Positions 8,252 to 16,836 of a stretch of DNA of 64,000 nt are shown in pieces. This DNA comes from Halomonas organivorans (lineage in GTDB: Bacteria; Pseudomonadota; Gammaproteobacteria; Pseudomonadales; Halomonadaceae). The position numbers were made by a program, and so were the translations under genes. The stretch is from positions 444,931-508,930 of the forward strand of contig NZ_JACHXM010000001.1 of the NCBI RefSeq assembly GCF_014192055.1. Direction: 5' to 3'. The notes below the pieces were generated by a model. It made no database searches. It was not told where the DNA came from and saw only the letters and a program-made list of their open reading frames with translations. The stretch's first letter is position 1; each line of letters opens with the position of its first letter.

Positions 8252-9349
8252 TCATGATGCAACCGCCGCCAGATCGCGCACCGCTGAGGCGCGTTTCCCA
8301 TCGGCCCGGTCATGGCGCGGCTCGGCCTCGCGGCGGTACTCGATGACCCCGTACCAGCCCAGCCCCTCGTAGGTCTCGTAGCCCGGCGTCTCGGCGAAGG
8401 CGACCAGGCGCCCGGCCTCGAGGTCATAGCCCCGCCCCCGTCCCTCGGGCGCGAACTCGTAGGTCTCGCCCAGCGCCGCCTCGTCGCGGGAGTCGGCGAT
8501 GATGCCGTGGCGGGCGTCGACCAGCATCACCCGACAGCGTTCACGCTCTTCCTCCGACAGCCCCACGCCCTGCACCACGTCCATGGACTGGGGCGCCCAG
8601 TCGAAGAAGATGCCCAGCACGCCGATCACCGCGCCGTCCTCGCGTCCGCCCTCGCGGATGGCGGTGGCATAGGTGGCGACCGCGGCGTCCTCCAGGGACC
8701 GATTGCGTTCGATGTCGGCGACGATGAAGTCGTCTCCCGAGCGGGTGTGCAGCGCGCGGCGGAACCAGTCGTCGCGGGAGACGTCGGCGCCGATGGCCTC
8801 GGGGTAGCGACCGGGGCGACCGGTCGAGATCACCCGCCCGTCACGGTCGGCGATCCACAGGTCCAGGTAGACGGTGTAGGAGCGCAGGATGGTGGCCAGT
8901 CGGTCGCTGGCATGGGCCTGGCGCGCCGCATCGTCGGGCGCCTCGGCCGCCTCGACCACGGCGCTGTCGGTGGCCCACCAGCGCACGTCGCAGGAGCGCT
9001 CGAAGAGATTGCGGTCGATGATCTCCACCGCGTTCAGGGCCAGGTCGGTCAGGCGCTGGCCGCGGAAGTCGTCGACCATGGCCGTGCCCGCTTCCTCAAG
9101 CTCGGCGGTCTGGCGCGCCACCTCGTCGCGGAAGGTCCGGGCGATGCGCTGGATGTCGCTGGACACCTCGCCCATCTGCTCGGCGACCACGCCAAAGGCG
9201 GCCCCCGCGGCGCCGGCCCGCGCCGCCTCGATGCGCGCGTTGAGCGCCAGGATCTCGGTCTGGCGGGTGATGCTCTCGATGCGTCCGATCTTGTCGCGGG
9301 TCGCGTCGGACATGCCGTAGGCCAGGTCGAGGATGCGGTTCTCTTGCAT
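8252..9349 (-). CDS. Short chemoreceptor-like protein with C-terminal Cache domain
   Basis: 365 residues with no transmembrane segment. Residues about 15-75 hold the MCP signalling tip (TRQTEILALNARIEAARAG and FGVVAEQMGEV). A Cache-like sensor domain occupies about 130-330 (DLWIADRDGRVISTGRPG; VATYATAIREGG; GVLGIFFDW). In ordinary receptors the Cache domain is N-terminal and periplasmic; here the order is reversed and the whole protein appears cytoplasmic. The ATG at 9349 is chosen because AAGGAG lies 9 nt upstream. It is divergent from the LuxR regulator at 9448 across about 100 bp and may be co-regulated with it. Confidence 0.82.
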   Translation of the reverse strand: MQENRILDLAYGMSDATRDKIGRIESITRQTEILALNARIEAARAGAAGAAFGVVAEQMGEVSSDIQRIARTFRDEVARQTAELEEAGTAMVDDFRGQRLTDLALNAVEIIDRNLFERSCDVRWWATDSAVVEAAEAPDDAARQAHASDRLATILRSYTVYLDLWIADRDGRVISTGRPGRYPEAIGADVSRDDWFRRALHTRSGDDFIVADIERNRSLEDAAVATYATAIREGGREDGAVIGVLGIFFDWAPQSMDVVQGVGLSEEERERCRVMLVDARHGIIADSRDEAALGETYEFAPEGRGRGYDLEAGRLVAFAETPGYETYEGLGWYGVIEYRREAEPRHDRADGKRASAVRDLAAVAS

Positions 9350-9447
9350 GGACAGACTCCTTGGTGGCGATGGACCTCGCGGGACTTCAGTCATTGCTGA
9401 TGCAATAAGCGGGCCTACCCCGTGGTATGCTCGACCCGCCGAGGAAC

Positions 9448-10299
9448 ATGACACGCCTTCAGGACCGCCCCATCGTGATCTCCGCCGACACTCTCGCCAC
9501 CGCCGCCAGCCTGGCGTGGCACCAGCGCCTGGCCCAGCTGATCCGCAGCGCCGGCAGCACCGCCTTTCCGGCCATGCTGGAGCGGACCCTGCACGAACTG
9601 ACCGGGTTCGACACCATCCTGATCAACACCTACAAGGGCAGCCATCGGCCGCTGCTGATTCACGACAACTATCCGCCGGGGCGTCGCGAGCAGGGCATCG
9701 AGCGCTACCTGAGCCAGGCCTACCTGCTCGACCCCTTCTTCAAGGCCGTCCACGACGGCCTCGACACCAGCGCCTATCGGCTGCGCGAGCTGGCCCCGGA
9801 CCGCTTCGAGAGCAGCGAGTACTACCACCACTACTACCGCGCGCTCGGCCTGTCCGACGAAATCGGGCTGTTCGCCCGGGTCGACGCCGACGTGGTGATG
9901 GTGGTGTCGCTGGGCTTTCGCGGCGACGGCCCTCGGGTGACGCGTCGCGACATGCTGGCGCTGCGCCATATCGCCCCGGTGGTGGATGCGCTGCTCGGCG
10001 AGTACTGGAAGTGGCAGGGGCACGGCTTCCAGGCCAGCCTCGAGGAGCGCGAGCCGGTGGAGGCGGCCTTCGACAGCTTCGGCCAGGAGGCCCTGACCCA
10101 GCGCGAGCGTGAGATCGTCCGGCTGCTGCTGGCCGGCCACTCCACCAAGTCGGCGGCCCGCGAGCTCGACATCAGCGACGGCACCGTCAAGGTGCACCGC
10201 AAGCACATCTACCAGCGCCTCGAGGTCTCCAGCCAATCGCAGCTGTTCCGGCTGTTCCTCGACCACGTGGCGCTGGTCTCCCGCCAGCAGGGCGGCTGA
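9448..10299 (+). CDS. LuxR-family transcriptional regulator
   Basis: 283 residues from the ATG at 9448 (GAGGA just upstream); an ATG at 9427 is possible. The C-terminal GerE/LuxR helix-turn-helix is clear at about 212-270 (LTQREREIVRLLLAGHSTK, DISDGTVKVHRKHIYQRL). The N-terminal ~190 residues form a sensory domain without the usual acyl-homoserine-lactone pocket signature, and no luxI-type synthase gene is in the window. The ligand is unknown. It is divergently arranged with the Cache/MCP-tip protein, which it could control. Confidence 0.88.
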   Translation: MTRLQDRPIVISADTLATAASLAWHQRLAQLIRSAGSTAFPAMLERTLHELTGFDTILINTYKGSHRPLLIHDNYPPGRREQGIERYLSQAYLLDPFFKAVHDGLDTSAYRLRELAPDRFESSEYYHHYYRALGLSDEIGLFARVDADVVMVVSLGFRGDGPRVTRRDMLALRHIAPVVDALLGEYWKWQGHGFQASLEEREPVEAAFDSFGQEALTQREREIVRLLLAGHSTKSAARELDISDGTVKVHRKHIYQRLEVSSQSQLFRLFLDHVALVSRQQGG

Positions 10300-10395
10300 C
10301 AAGACGGGATCGCGGGCATCGTGACCGAATCGTGATGATTCGCCCGGCGCCGGACGCCTAGCGTGGGGCATGGTTTCCCACGCAGGAGTCTCGCC

Positions 10396-11118
10396 ATGCC
10401 TACTTCGTCCTTGTCCCTGCCCCGCCCCGTCCTCGTCGGCCTGGGCGCCGCCCTGGCGCTGTGTGCCGCCCTTGCCGCGCCACCTTCCGGCCTTGCCGCC
10501 GAACCTGCCGTCGCCCTGCCGCCACCCGCCGACGGCGGCCCAACGCCAGAGGGCAGCGGACTTGAGACCGCGGTGCTCGCCGGCGGCTGTTTCTGGGGCG
10601 TCGAGGCGGTGTTCGAACACCTCGACGGCGTGAACGACGTGGTCTCCGGCTACAGCGGCGGCCGCGCGGCCGGCGCCGACTACCGCAGCGTCAGCGCCGG
10701 TCGCACTCGCCACGCCGAGTCGGTACGCATCACCTATGATCCGCAGCGGATCTCCTATGCCCGGCTGCTGCAGGTGTTCTTCTCGGTGGCCCACGACCCG
10801 ACCCAGCTGAACCGCCAGGGGCCAGACACCGGCCCGCAGTATCGCTCGTCGATCTTCTACGCCGACGCGGCCCAGCGGCGCGTCGCCGAGGCCTACATCG
10901 ACCAGCTCGAGGACGCCGGCGCCTTCGACCGGCAGATCGTCACCCGCGTCGAGGCGCTGGACGGCTTCTACCCGGCCGAGGCCTACCATCAGGATTTCGC
11001 CCGCCGCCATCCCCAGCATCCCTACATCGTGATCCACGACCAGCCCAAGGTGGCCAACCTCGAGCGCCTGTTCCCCGGCATCTACCGGGACGACCCGGCA
11101 AGCGTCGCGACGCCCTGA
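10396..11118 (+). CDS. msrA: Periplasmic peptide-methionine (S)-S-oxide reductase MsrA
   Basis: 240 residues. A signal peptide (basic start, hydrophobic 12-33, cleavage near AAEPA) is followed by the MsrA domain. The catalytic cysteine is C65 in AGGCFWGVE; GYSGG, the RHAESV segment and the YHQDF motif are all present. It reduces methionine-S-sulfoxide in exported proteins. The start at 10396 is chosen because GCAGGAG lies 7 nt upstream and because it yields a clean signal peptide. It appears monocistronic and ends at a convergent hairpin. Confidence 0.93.
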   Translation: MPTSSLSLPRPVLVGLGAALALCAALAAPPSGLAAEPAVALPPPADGGPTPEGSGLETAVLAGGCFWGVEAVFEHLDGVNDVVSGYSGGRAAGADYRSVSAGRTRHAESVRITYDPQRISYARLLQVFFSVAHDPTQLNRQGPDTGPQYRSSIFYADAAQRRVAEAYIDQLEDAGAFDRQIVTRVEALDGFYPAEAYHQDFARRHPQHPYIVIHDQPKVANLERLFPGIYRDDPASVATP

Positions 11119-11130
11119 GCCGGACGCAAG

Positions 11131-11169
11131 ACGCCCCGTGGCCAGTGCAGGAACCTGGCCCCGGGGCGT
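11131..11169. terminator. Bidirectional terminator between msrA and the MFS gene
   Basis: ACGCCCCGTGGCCA (11131-11144) pairs with TGGCCCCGGGGCGT (11156-11169) in 13 of 14 positions. It lies between two convergent stop codons. There is no long T tract on either side. Confidence 0.6.
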
Positions 11170-11193
11170 TCGCGCCATGGGCGACGGCGGCGA

Positions 11194-12417
11194 CTACTCG
11201 GCGTCGGCCATCTCGGGGACCAGCCGGCGCAGGCGGGCATAGACGAAGGCGTAGAGGCACAGCGCTGCCAGCGACCCGGCCGCGCCGAGCATCATCACCG
11301 CGCCGTAGCCCAGCTCGCGGGCCAGCAGGAAGCCGGCGATCGCCGGGGCGGCGGTCTGGGCCAGCCCCTGGGCGGCCGGCACCAGCGCCGCGTAGCGGCC
11401 CGAGGCGTCGATATGGCTCAGGGTGCCGAGCTGGAAGATGTCGGTGAACAGCCAGGCGATGCAGAAGCCGAAGGTGCCGATGACGAAGGTGGTCGCCGAT
11501 ATCTCCACGGCCAGCAGCAGAAGCACCCCGGCCATCCCCACCAGCGCGGCCATCAGCACCCGCGACTGGCCGGCACGACGGCTCAGCCACACCGCCGCGA
11601 CGCAGCCGGCCAGGGTGAAGACGTTGCCCAGGGTCAGCACGTTGGCGATGAAGGCGTCGCCCAGCCCGGCATCGACCCCGGCGCGCTCGATGAAGGCCCA
11701 GAACGAACCGATGGTGATGTAGAAGCACGAGACCGCCAGCAGGCAGCACCACGGCAGCAGGCGGGGCAGCCGCGGGGCGGTGTCCGCTTGGCGCTCGCCG
11801 GGTACTTTCTCCGCGTCGGCCGGGGTGTGCGGATAGAGGAAGGGAATCACCGCCAGGCAAAGCGCGAAGGCCACGCAGAACGCCAGGAAGATGCCGTCGA
11901 TCCCCCAGGCCCCGGTCAGGTAGGGAATGGTGTAGAGCTCGATGGCGTTGATGGCCACCAGGCCGAACATCATGATGCTGAAGTTGCGCCCGGTCTTGTG
12001 GGTGATGGCCAGGCAGGCGATGCCGGTGGAGTAGCAGATGCCGCCGCCGAAGCCGGCCAGAAGGCGCGCCGCCACCAGCGGCCCGACATCGTGATACTGG
12101 GTCGACAGCAGGTTGCCGGCGATCGCCACCAGGATGCCGAACAGCGCCAGGTGGCGCCGGTTGAGGCGCGACACCAGGGCCGCGGTGGCCAGCGAGGCCA
12201 GGAACATGCCGCCCAGGTCCGCCGAGGCCAGCCAGCCCACCTGCTGCTCGTCGAAGTGCAGGAAGTCGGCCCATGCACCGACCATCAGCGGCATGCCCAT
12301 GACCACGGCATTGCCGACGAAGCTGATCGCCACGGCGGCGGCGATCGCCAGCGGATGGTCGACGCCGATGCGGGGCAGTCCCCGGGCCTCGCCCGGGACG
12401 GTAGTGGATTGCGTCAT
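11194..12417 (-). CDS. MFS transporter linked to agmatine deiminase
   Basis: 407 residues with 12 predicted membrane helices. The GWLASADLGGMFLASLATAA segment at about 60 and RRHLALFGILVAIAGNLLS at about 88 correspond to MFS helices 2 and 3. The substrate is not evident. It follows the divergent agmatine deiminase gene on the same strand (164 bp gap with a GC hairpin), and a LysR gene precedes both, so uptake of a guanidino compound or export of its product is a reasonable inference. The start at 12417 has GAGGT upstream. Confidence 0.85.
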   Translation of the reverse strand: MTQSTTVPGEARGLPRIGVDHPLAIAAAVAISFVGNAVVMGMPLMVGAWADFLHFDEQQVGWLASADLGGMFLASLATAALVSRLNRRHLALFGILVAIAGNLLSTQYHDVGPLVAARLLAGFGGGICYSTGIACLAITHKTGRNFSIMMFGLVAINAIELYTIPYLTGAWGIDGIFLAFCVAFALCLAVIPFLYPHTPADAEKVPGERQADTAPRLPRLLPWCCLLAVSCFYITIGSFWAFIERAGVDAGLGDAFIANVLTLGNVFTLAGCVAAVWLSRRAGQSRVLMAALVGMAGVLLLLAVEISATTFVIGTFGFCIAWLFTDIFQLGTLSHIDASGRYAALVPAAQGLAQTAAPAIAGFLLARELGYGAVMMLGAAGSLAALCLYAFVYARLRRLVPEMADAE

Positions 12418-12480
12418 CGTGGATACCTCACTCGCTTGTTGGTTGTTGTCGAGTCGGTTCCGGCCGCAGGGGCCCCTGGC

Positions 12481-12498
12481 GCCCCGCACAGGCGGGGC
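12481..12498. terminator. GC hairpin between aguA-like gene and MFS gene
   Basis: GCCCCGC-ACAG-GCGGGGC forms a perfect 7-bp stem with a tetraloop. It has no T tract. It may partly end or stabilise the upstream transcript. Confidence 0.4.
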
Positions 12499-12581
12499 AC
12501 CGGCGGCCGCTGGGGCCGACTGTCGAGCTGGAGAGGAAAGGGCCAGGGCCGCCGCCGAGGGCAGCGGCCGGGCGCGCCGGG

Positions 12582-13700
12582 TCAGCCGCCGCTCGGCGTC
12601 GGGGCGGCGTACTGGGGCATGGTGATGCAGGCGACGTTGCCGCCGCCGAGCAGGATCTCGCGGGAGCCCTCGATGCCGACGATGCGGTGACGGGGGAACA
12701 GCTCGGCCAGGGTGGCCTGGGCGACGCGATCGTTGGGATCGCCGAACAGCGGCACCACGATCACCGAGTTGCCGGCGTAGTAGTTGATGTAGGAGGCGCA
12801 GATGCGGGTGCCAGCCTGGCGCGGGTGAGTGCCGTCGACCTGGTCCAGGCCTTCGGCCTCCTCGGCCGTCCACTCCAGGGCGCGCGGCTGGGGCATCTTG
12901 TGCACGGTGAGCTCACGGCCGCGGGCGTCGCGGGTGCTCTTCAGCACCTCGTAGGCCTCCTGGTAGATCTCCCACTGCGGGTCGTCGCGGTCGTCGGTCC
13001 ACTGCAGCAGCACCTCGCCGGGGCGCACGAAGCAGGCCAGGTCGTCGATGTGGCCGTCGGTCTCGTCGAACTTGCAGCCCCGCGGCAGCCAGATGACCCG
13101 CTCGGCGCCGAGGTAGTCCTCGAGGTGTCGGGTCACCGCTTGCTTGCCCAGGTGGCCATTGCGGTTGCGGTTGAGCAGGCACTGCTCGGTGGTCAGCAGG
13201 GTGCCCTGGCCGTCGCACTGGATGCCGCCCATCTCGGCGATGAACGGCGCCCGGTAGCGGTCCAGGCCTTCGATCTCGAGCACCTTCCGGGCGATCTGGT
13301 CGTCCTTGTCCCAGGGGAAGTACAGCCCGCCGTCGAGCCCGCCGTAGGCGTTGAACTCGAGGTCCACGCCGCGCACCTCGCCGGTCGCGTCGTTGACCAC
13401 GAAGGCCGGGCCGCTGTCGCGGAACCAGCTGTCGTTGCAGGTCATCTCCACCACCCGCACCGAGGGCGGCAGCAGGCGCCGTGCGTTGGCGAACTGGGCC
13501 GCGGAGGCACATACGGTGACCGGCTCGCTCTCGGCGATGGCGGCGGCGATCTCGGCCCACACCCGCTGCGCCGGCTTGCCGCCGTTGCGCCATACGTCCG
13601 GGCGCTCCGGCCAGCCCAGCCAGCAGCCGGCCTTGGGTTCGAACTCACCGGGCAGCCGGAAGCCATCGGCCTTGGGCAGGGAGGTCAGCAAGCGCGCCAT
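12582..13700 (-). CDS. Agmatine deiminase-family enzyme, divergent paralogue
   Basis: 372 residues, normal AguA length. Agmatine deiminase converts agmatine to N-carbamoylputrescine plus ammonia through a thiouronium intermediate. The catalytic cysteine (C358, GGGNVACIT), histidine (H217, ETDGHIDD), aspartate (D95, SWFRDSGP) and glutamate (E156) are all present. Two normally conserved residues differ from the paralogue at 22589: the usual EGGAIH reads EMGGIQ, so Gln161 replaces His, and GGGNIHC reads GGGNVAC, so Ala357 replaces His. The substrate may therefore be a related guanidine. It lies between a LysR gene and an MFS gene, all on the same strand. Confidence 0.88.
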   Translation of the reverse strand: MARLLTSLPKADGFRLPGEFEPKAGCWLGWPERPDVWRNGGKPAQRVWAEIAAAIAESEPVTVCASAAQFANARRLLPPSVRVVEMTCNDSWFRDSGPAFVVNDATGEVRGVDLEFNAYGGLDGGLYFPWDKDDQIARKVLEIEGLDRYRAPFIAEMGGIQCDGQGTLLTTEQCLLNRNRNGHLGKQAVTRHLEDYLGAERVIWLPRGCKFDETDGHIDDLACFVRPGEVLLQWTDDRDDPQWEIYQEAYEVLKSTRDARGRELTVHKMPQPRALEWTAEEAEGLDQVDGTHPRQAGTRICASYINYYAGNSVIVVPLFGDPNDRVAQATLAELFPRHRIVGIEGSREILLGGGNVACITMPQYAAPTPSGG

Positions 13701-13770
13701 GGAACACCTCTTTCTCGTTGTTGGGGTATTCCGATGCTAGGCCCGGCCTCTTGCGACGCACCAACGACGA

Positions 13771-14682
13771 TTATTGCGCGACCCTTGAATGGAATTCAGG
13801 AGTCTCGAGACGCTCGACGCACCAGTCGATGAAATTTGCGACCGCCGACCGCTCGAGGCGCTGGCGGTCGCAGACCAGCGCGTACTGGCCGAGCGAGCCC
13901 ACGCTCGCGGCAAAGGGCCGCACCAGCCGCCCCCGCGCCAGGTCTTCCGAGGCCGTCAGGGCATCGCCGAGCGCCACGCCCAGGCCGTTGGCGGCGGCTT
14001 CCAGGGCCAGGCCGGCGTGCTCGAAGTAGAGGTTGCGCCCGGCACGGGCGTCGCCGGCATGGGTGGCCAGCCAGGCGGCCCAGGTGCCGCCGTCCTGGTC
14101 ATCGTGCAGCAACCGGCAGCGGGCCAGGTCCGCGGGGCGGGTCAGGCCGCCCGCGTTGAACAGTCCCGGACTGCACACCGGGAAGAAATGCAGCGCCGGC
14201 AGGGGGCGCACGAAGAGCTCGTGGGCATCCGCCGGCCCGGCGCCGTAGATGATCGCCAGGTCGAGGTCGGGATCGAGGCTCTGGACGTCGTAGGCCCGGG
14301 CGTGCAGGTGCAGATCGATATGCGGATACCGGCGGCAGAAATCGTCCAGGCGCCCGACCAGCCACTTCTGGGCCAGCTCGGCGGGCACGGCCACCTGCAG
14401 CGCGGCCTGGGTGTCCGGGGCGGCGATCGCCTCGCAGGCCTCGCCGACCCGCTCGAAGGCCTGCTGCAGGCTGTGCAGCAGGCGCCGGGCCTGGGGCGTG
14501 GGCTGCATGTGGCGACCCCGACGCACGAACAGCGTCGCCCCGAGCTGTTCCTCCAACTGGCGGACCTGGTGGCTGACGGCGCTGTCGGTGACGCACAGCT
14601 CCGCCGCCGCGCGGCCGAAGTGGGCATGGCGTGCGGCGCACTCGAAGGTGCGCAGCGCGGTCAACGAGGGTAGACGACGCAT
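13771..14682 (-). CDS. LysR-family regulator (GcvA-like)
   Basis: 303 residues. The N-terminal winged helix (LPSLTALRTFECAARHAHF, then AELCVTDSAVSHQVRQLEEQ) is typical of the GcvA branch of LysR proteins. An effector-binding domain follows from about residue 90. The ATG at 14682 is preceded by GAGGAGG. Its gene is 70 bp upstream of the divergent agmatine deiminase and on the same strand, so it probably controls that gene and the MFS gene. The ligand is unknown. Confidence 0.87.
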   Translation of the reverse strand: MRRLPSLTALRTFECAARHAHFGRAAAELCVTDSAVSHQVRQLEEQLGATLFVRRGRHMQPTPQARRLLHSLQQAFERVGEACEAIAAPDTQAALQVAVPAELAQKWLVGRLDDFCRRYPHIDLHLHARAYDVQSLDPDLDLAIIYGAGPADAHELFVRPLPALHFFPVCSPGLFNAGGLTRPADLARCRLLHDDQDGGTWAAWLATHAGDARAGRNLYFEHAGLALEAAANGLGVALGDALTASEDLARGRLVRPFAASVGSLGQYALVCDRQRLERSAVANFIDWCVERLETPEFHSRVAQ

Positions 14683-14766
14683 GGCGGGAGCCTCCTCGGG
14701 CGCTCTCTCGACGGGGCCGACAGGATACGCGATTCCCGCCCGCCGCACGTCGATCTGCGAAGAATC

Positions 14767-14790
14767 AAAAAAGCCGGCCCGAAGGCCGGC
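14767..14790 (-). terminator. Rho-independent terminator after the YtcJ-like gene
   Basis: GCCGGCC-CGAA-GGCCGGC (14773-14790) is a perfect 7-bp stem with tetraloop. On the minus strand it is followed by six T (14772-14767). It ends the M20 / aldehyde dehydrogenase / amidohydrolase operon. Confidence 0.85.
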
Positions 14791-14878
14791 AAACGACGTG
14801 GAAAACGTTCCCCAATGGCACGTCGATGAAGCTCGAGGGCACCGCTGGCGGCGCCCCGACGGGCCGAGGTGTCAGCAC

Positions 14879-16774
14879 CTAGGGCTGGAAGGCCTCGGCA
14901 CGATGGACGACGTCGCCGCCGACCATGGTCATCAGCACTTGGGTCTCGGAGATGTCTTCGGCCGGGATCTCGAACAGGTTCCGGTCGAGGACCAGCAGGT
15001 CGGCGAGCTTGCCGACCACCAGCGAGCCGGTGACCTCGTCCTGATGCATGGCGTAGGCGGCATTCAGGGTGATGCCGCGGATCGCCGCCTCCAGCGACAG
15101 GGCCTGCTGCTCGGCGTTGAGGTCACCGGCGTAGGCCGGGAACTCCGGCCCCCAGTCGGCCTCGCGCAGCACCGCCGCCTCGAGGGCGAACCAGTGGTCG
15201 AGCGGGTCCACCGGGTAGTCGCTGCCGTAGGCGATCTTCGCCCCCGCCGCGGCGAGCTCGCCCTCCGGCTCGTAGCCGGCCCAGCGCTCGGCGCCGAGGT
15301 AGGGCTTCACCGCATCGGTGGAGTCCGGTGCTGGCTTGGCCCATTGGTAGGACATCACCGGCACCACCCCGAGCCCTGCGAAACGCTCGTGATCGGCGGC
15401 GTCGACCAGCTCGGCGTGGGACATCAGCGGTCGCGAGTCGCCGCCCCGGTCGTAGCCGCTGGCCTGCGGCGCGGTGGCGTCGGCCTCTCGCAGCATGGCA
15501 AAGGCATCCAGGGTGTTGCGCACCGCGCGGTCGCCGATGGCGTGAATCTGCGTCTGGTAGCCGCGCTCGGCAAACCGGGTGGCCATCTCGCCCAGGGTCT
15601 CGGCATCGATGTAGGCCTCGCCGCGGTTGTCGCCGGGCTGCCAGTCCGGCGCGGCCACGCTGCCGGCGTTGACACGGTAGGGCTCGAGCAGCGCCGCGGT
15701 CTGGGTCGGCGCCTGCAGGATGCCGTCGGCCATCACCTCGCCGACGCCGGCCACCGCGACTCCGGGCTCGGCCACCAGGCGCTCGCCCTGCTGCTCGCCG
15801 GGCCGCCAGGCGCGCACCTGCAGCGGCAGCTGCTCGGGACGCTCGAAGGCCTCGCGGATGACATCCAGCTCGTCGATGAAGGCCGCCAGGTCGTCGCCGG
15901 TCCTGGCGCCGGAGTCGATCAGGAAATGAGCCCGGGCGGTCAGGCCGTGAGCCTCGCGCAGCCTGGCGAAGGTCTCGACCGTGTCCCGCGATTCGCTCTG
16001 GGCCTGGAAGCTGGTGATGCCCTCCTCGGCCAGCACCGCCAGGCCGCGACGGGCCGCCTCCAGCGCATCCAGCGGCGGCCGCTCGGGCATCGCCTCGTCC
16101 ACCAGGAACTGGGCGTCGTCGTAGAGCCAGCCGTTCGGCTGGCCCTGATCATCGTGCTTGATGACCCCGCCCTGGGGGTCAGGGGTGTCGGCGTCGATGC
16201 CGGCCAGCGCGAGGGCCCGGGAGTTGGCCAGGGCCGCATGGCCCCAGACGTCATGGACGATGATCGGCCGCTCGGTGTCGATGGCGTCCAGCACCGCCTT
16301 GTCGATCTCGGTGCCGCGGGGCTTGAGGAACTGCACGTACCAGTGCTCGACCGTCAGCCAGTCGTCGGGCTGCGCACCGAAAGCAGGGTCGGCGAGGCAG
16401 CCCTCGAGGTGCGCGGTGAACTCGTCGACGCTCAGCGGCCGGTAGTCGAGGTCGCACTGGGCACGGCCGGCGGTGATGCCGTGGATATGGGCATCCTGCA
16501 GCCCCGGAATCACCATCCTGCCGTCGAGGTCGATCACCCGGGTATCCGGGCCGACGTAGGCCTCCACGCCGGCCTCGTCGCCGACGTAGACGATCACCCC
16601 GTCGCGCACCGCCAGCGCCTCGGCGATGGGGTGCTCGGCATCGACGGTATAGAGGCTGCCGTCGCGCAGCACGGTATCGGCCGGCGTCGACGGCTCGGCG
16701 ACGGCGCCGACGCTCAGGGTGGACAGCGCGCCGGCCAGCAGGACGCGATTCGGCGTCGAAGTCTTGATGGGCAT
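14879..16774 (-). CDS. Secreted YtcJ-like metal-dependent amidohydrolase
   Basis: 631 residues. An N-terminal signal peptide (hydrophobic about 10-26, ending VGAVAEPS) precedes an amidohydrolase-3 domain. Visible metal-ligand motifs are DAHIHG (about 93-98), QIHAIGDRAVRNTLDAF and the late GSDYPVD aspartate. Family members hydrolyse amide or N-acyl bonds; the substrate is not known. It is the last gene of an operon with the aldehyde dehydrogenase (62 bp upstream) and the M20 hydrolase. Periplasmic location would let it release an amine from an external conjugate. The start has GGAAGGA upstream. Confidence 0.85.
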   Translation of the reverse strand: MPIKTSTPNRVLLAGALSTLSVGAVAEPSTPADTVLRDGSLYTVDAEHPIAEALAVRDGVIVYVGDEAGVEAYVGPDTRVIDLDGRMVIPGLQDAHIHGITAGRAQCDLDYRPLSVDEFTAHLEGCLADPAFGAQPDDWLTVEHWYVQFLKPRGTEIDKAVLDAIDTERPIIVHDVWGHAALANSRALALAGIDADTPDPQGGVIKHDDQGQPNGWLYDDAQFLVDEAMPERPPLDALEAARRGLAVLAEEGITSFQAQSESRDTVETFARLREAHGLTARAHFLIDSGARTGDDLAAFIDELDVIREAFERPEQLPLQVRAWRPGEQQGERLVAEPGVAVAGVGEVMADGILQAPTQTAALLEPYRVNAGSVAAPDWQPGDNRGEAYIDAETLGEMATRFAERGYQTQIHAIGDRAVRNTLDAFAMLREADATAPQASGYDRGGDSRPLMSHAELVDAADHERFAGLGVVPVMSYQWAKPAPDSTDAVKPYLGAERWAGYEPEGELAAAGAKIAYGSDYPVDPLDHWFALEAAVLREADWGPEFPAYAGDLNAEQQALSLEAAIRGITLNAAYAMHQDEVTGSLVVGKLADLLVLDRNLFEIPAEDISETQVLMTMVGGDVVHRAEAFQP

Positions 16775-16836
16775 TGTTGTTATCCTTCCGTTGGTGGTGC
16801 TGGGTTCACGCCCCCGCCTCGGGGACCAGACGACAC

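Noticed and set aside
9448..10299. Quorum-sensing LuxR/LuxI pair
   Set aside because: The LuxR-type protein lacks a recognisable acyl-homoserine-lactone pocket signature and no luxI-like gene is nearby.
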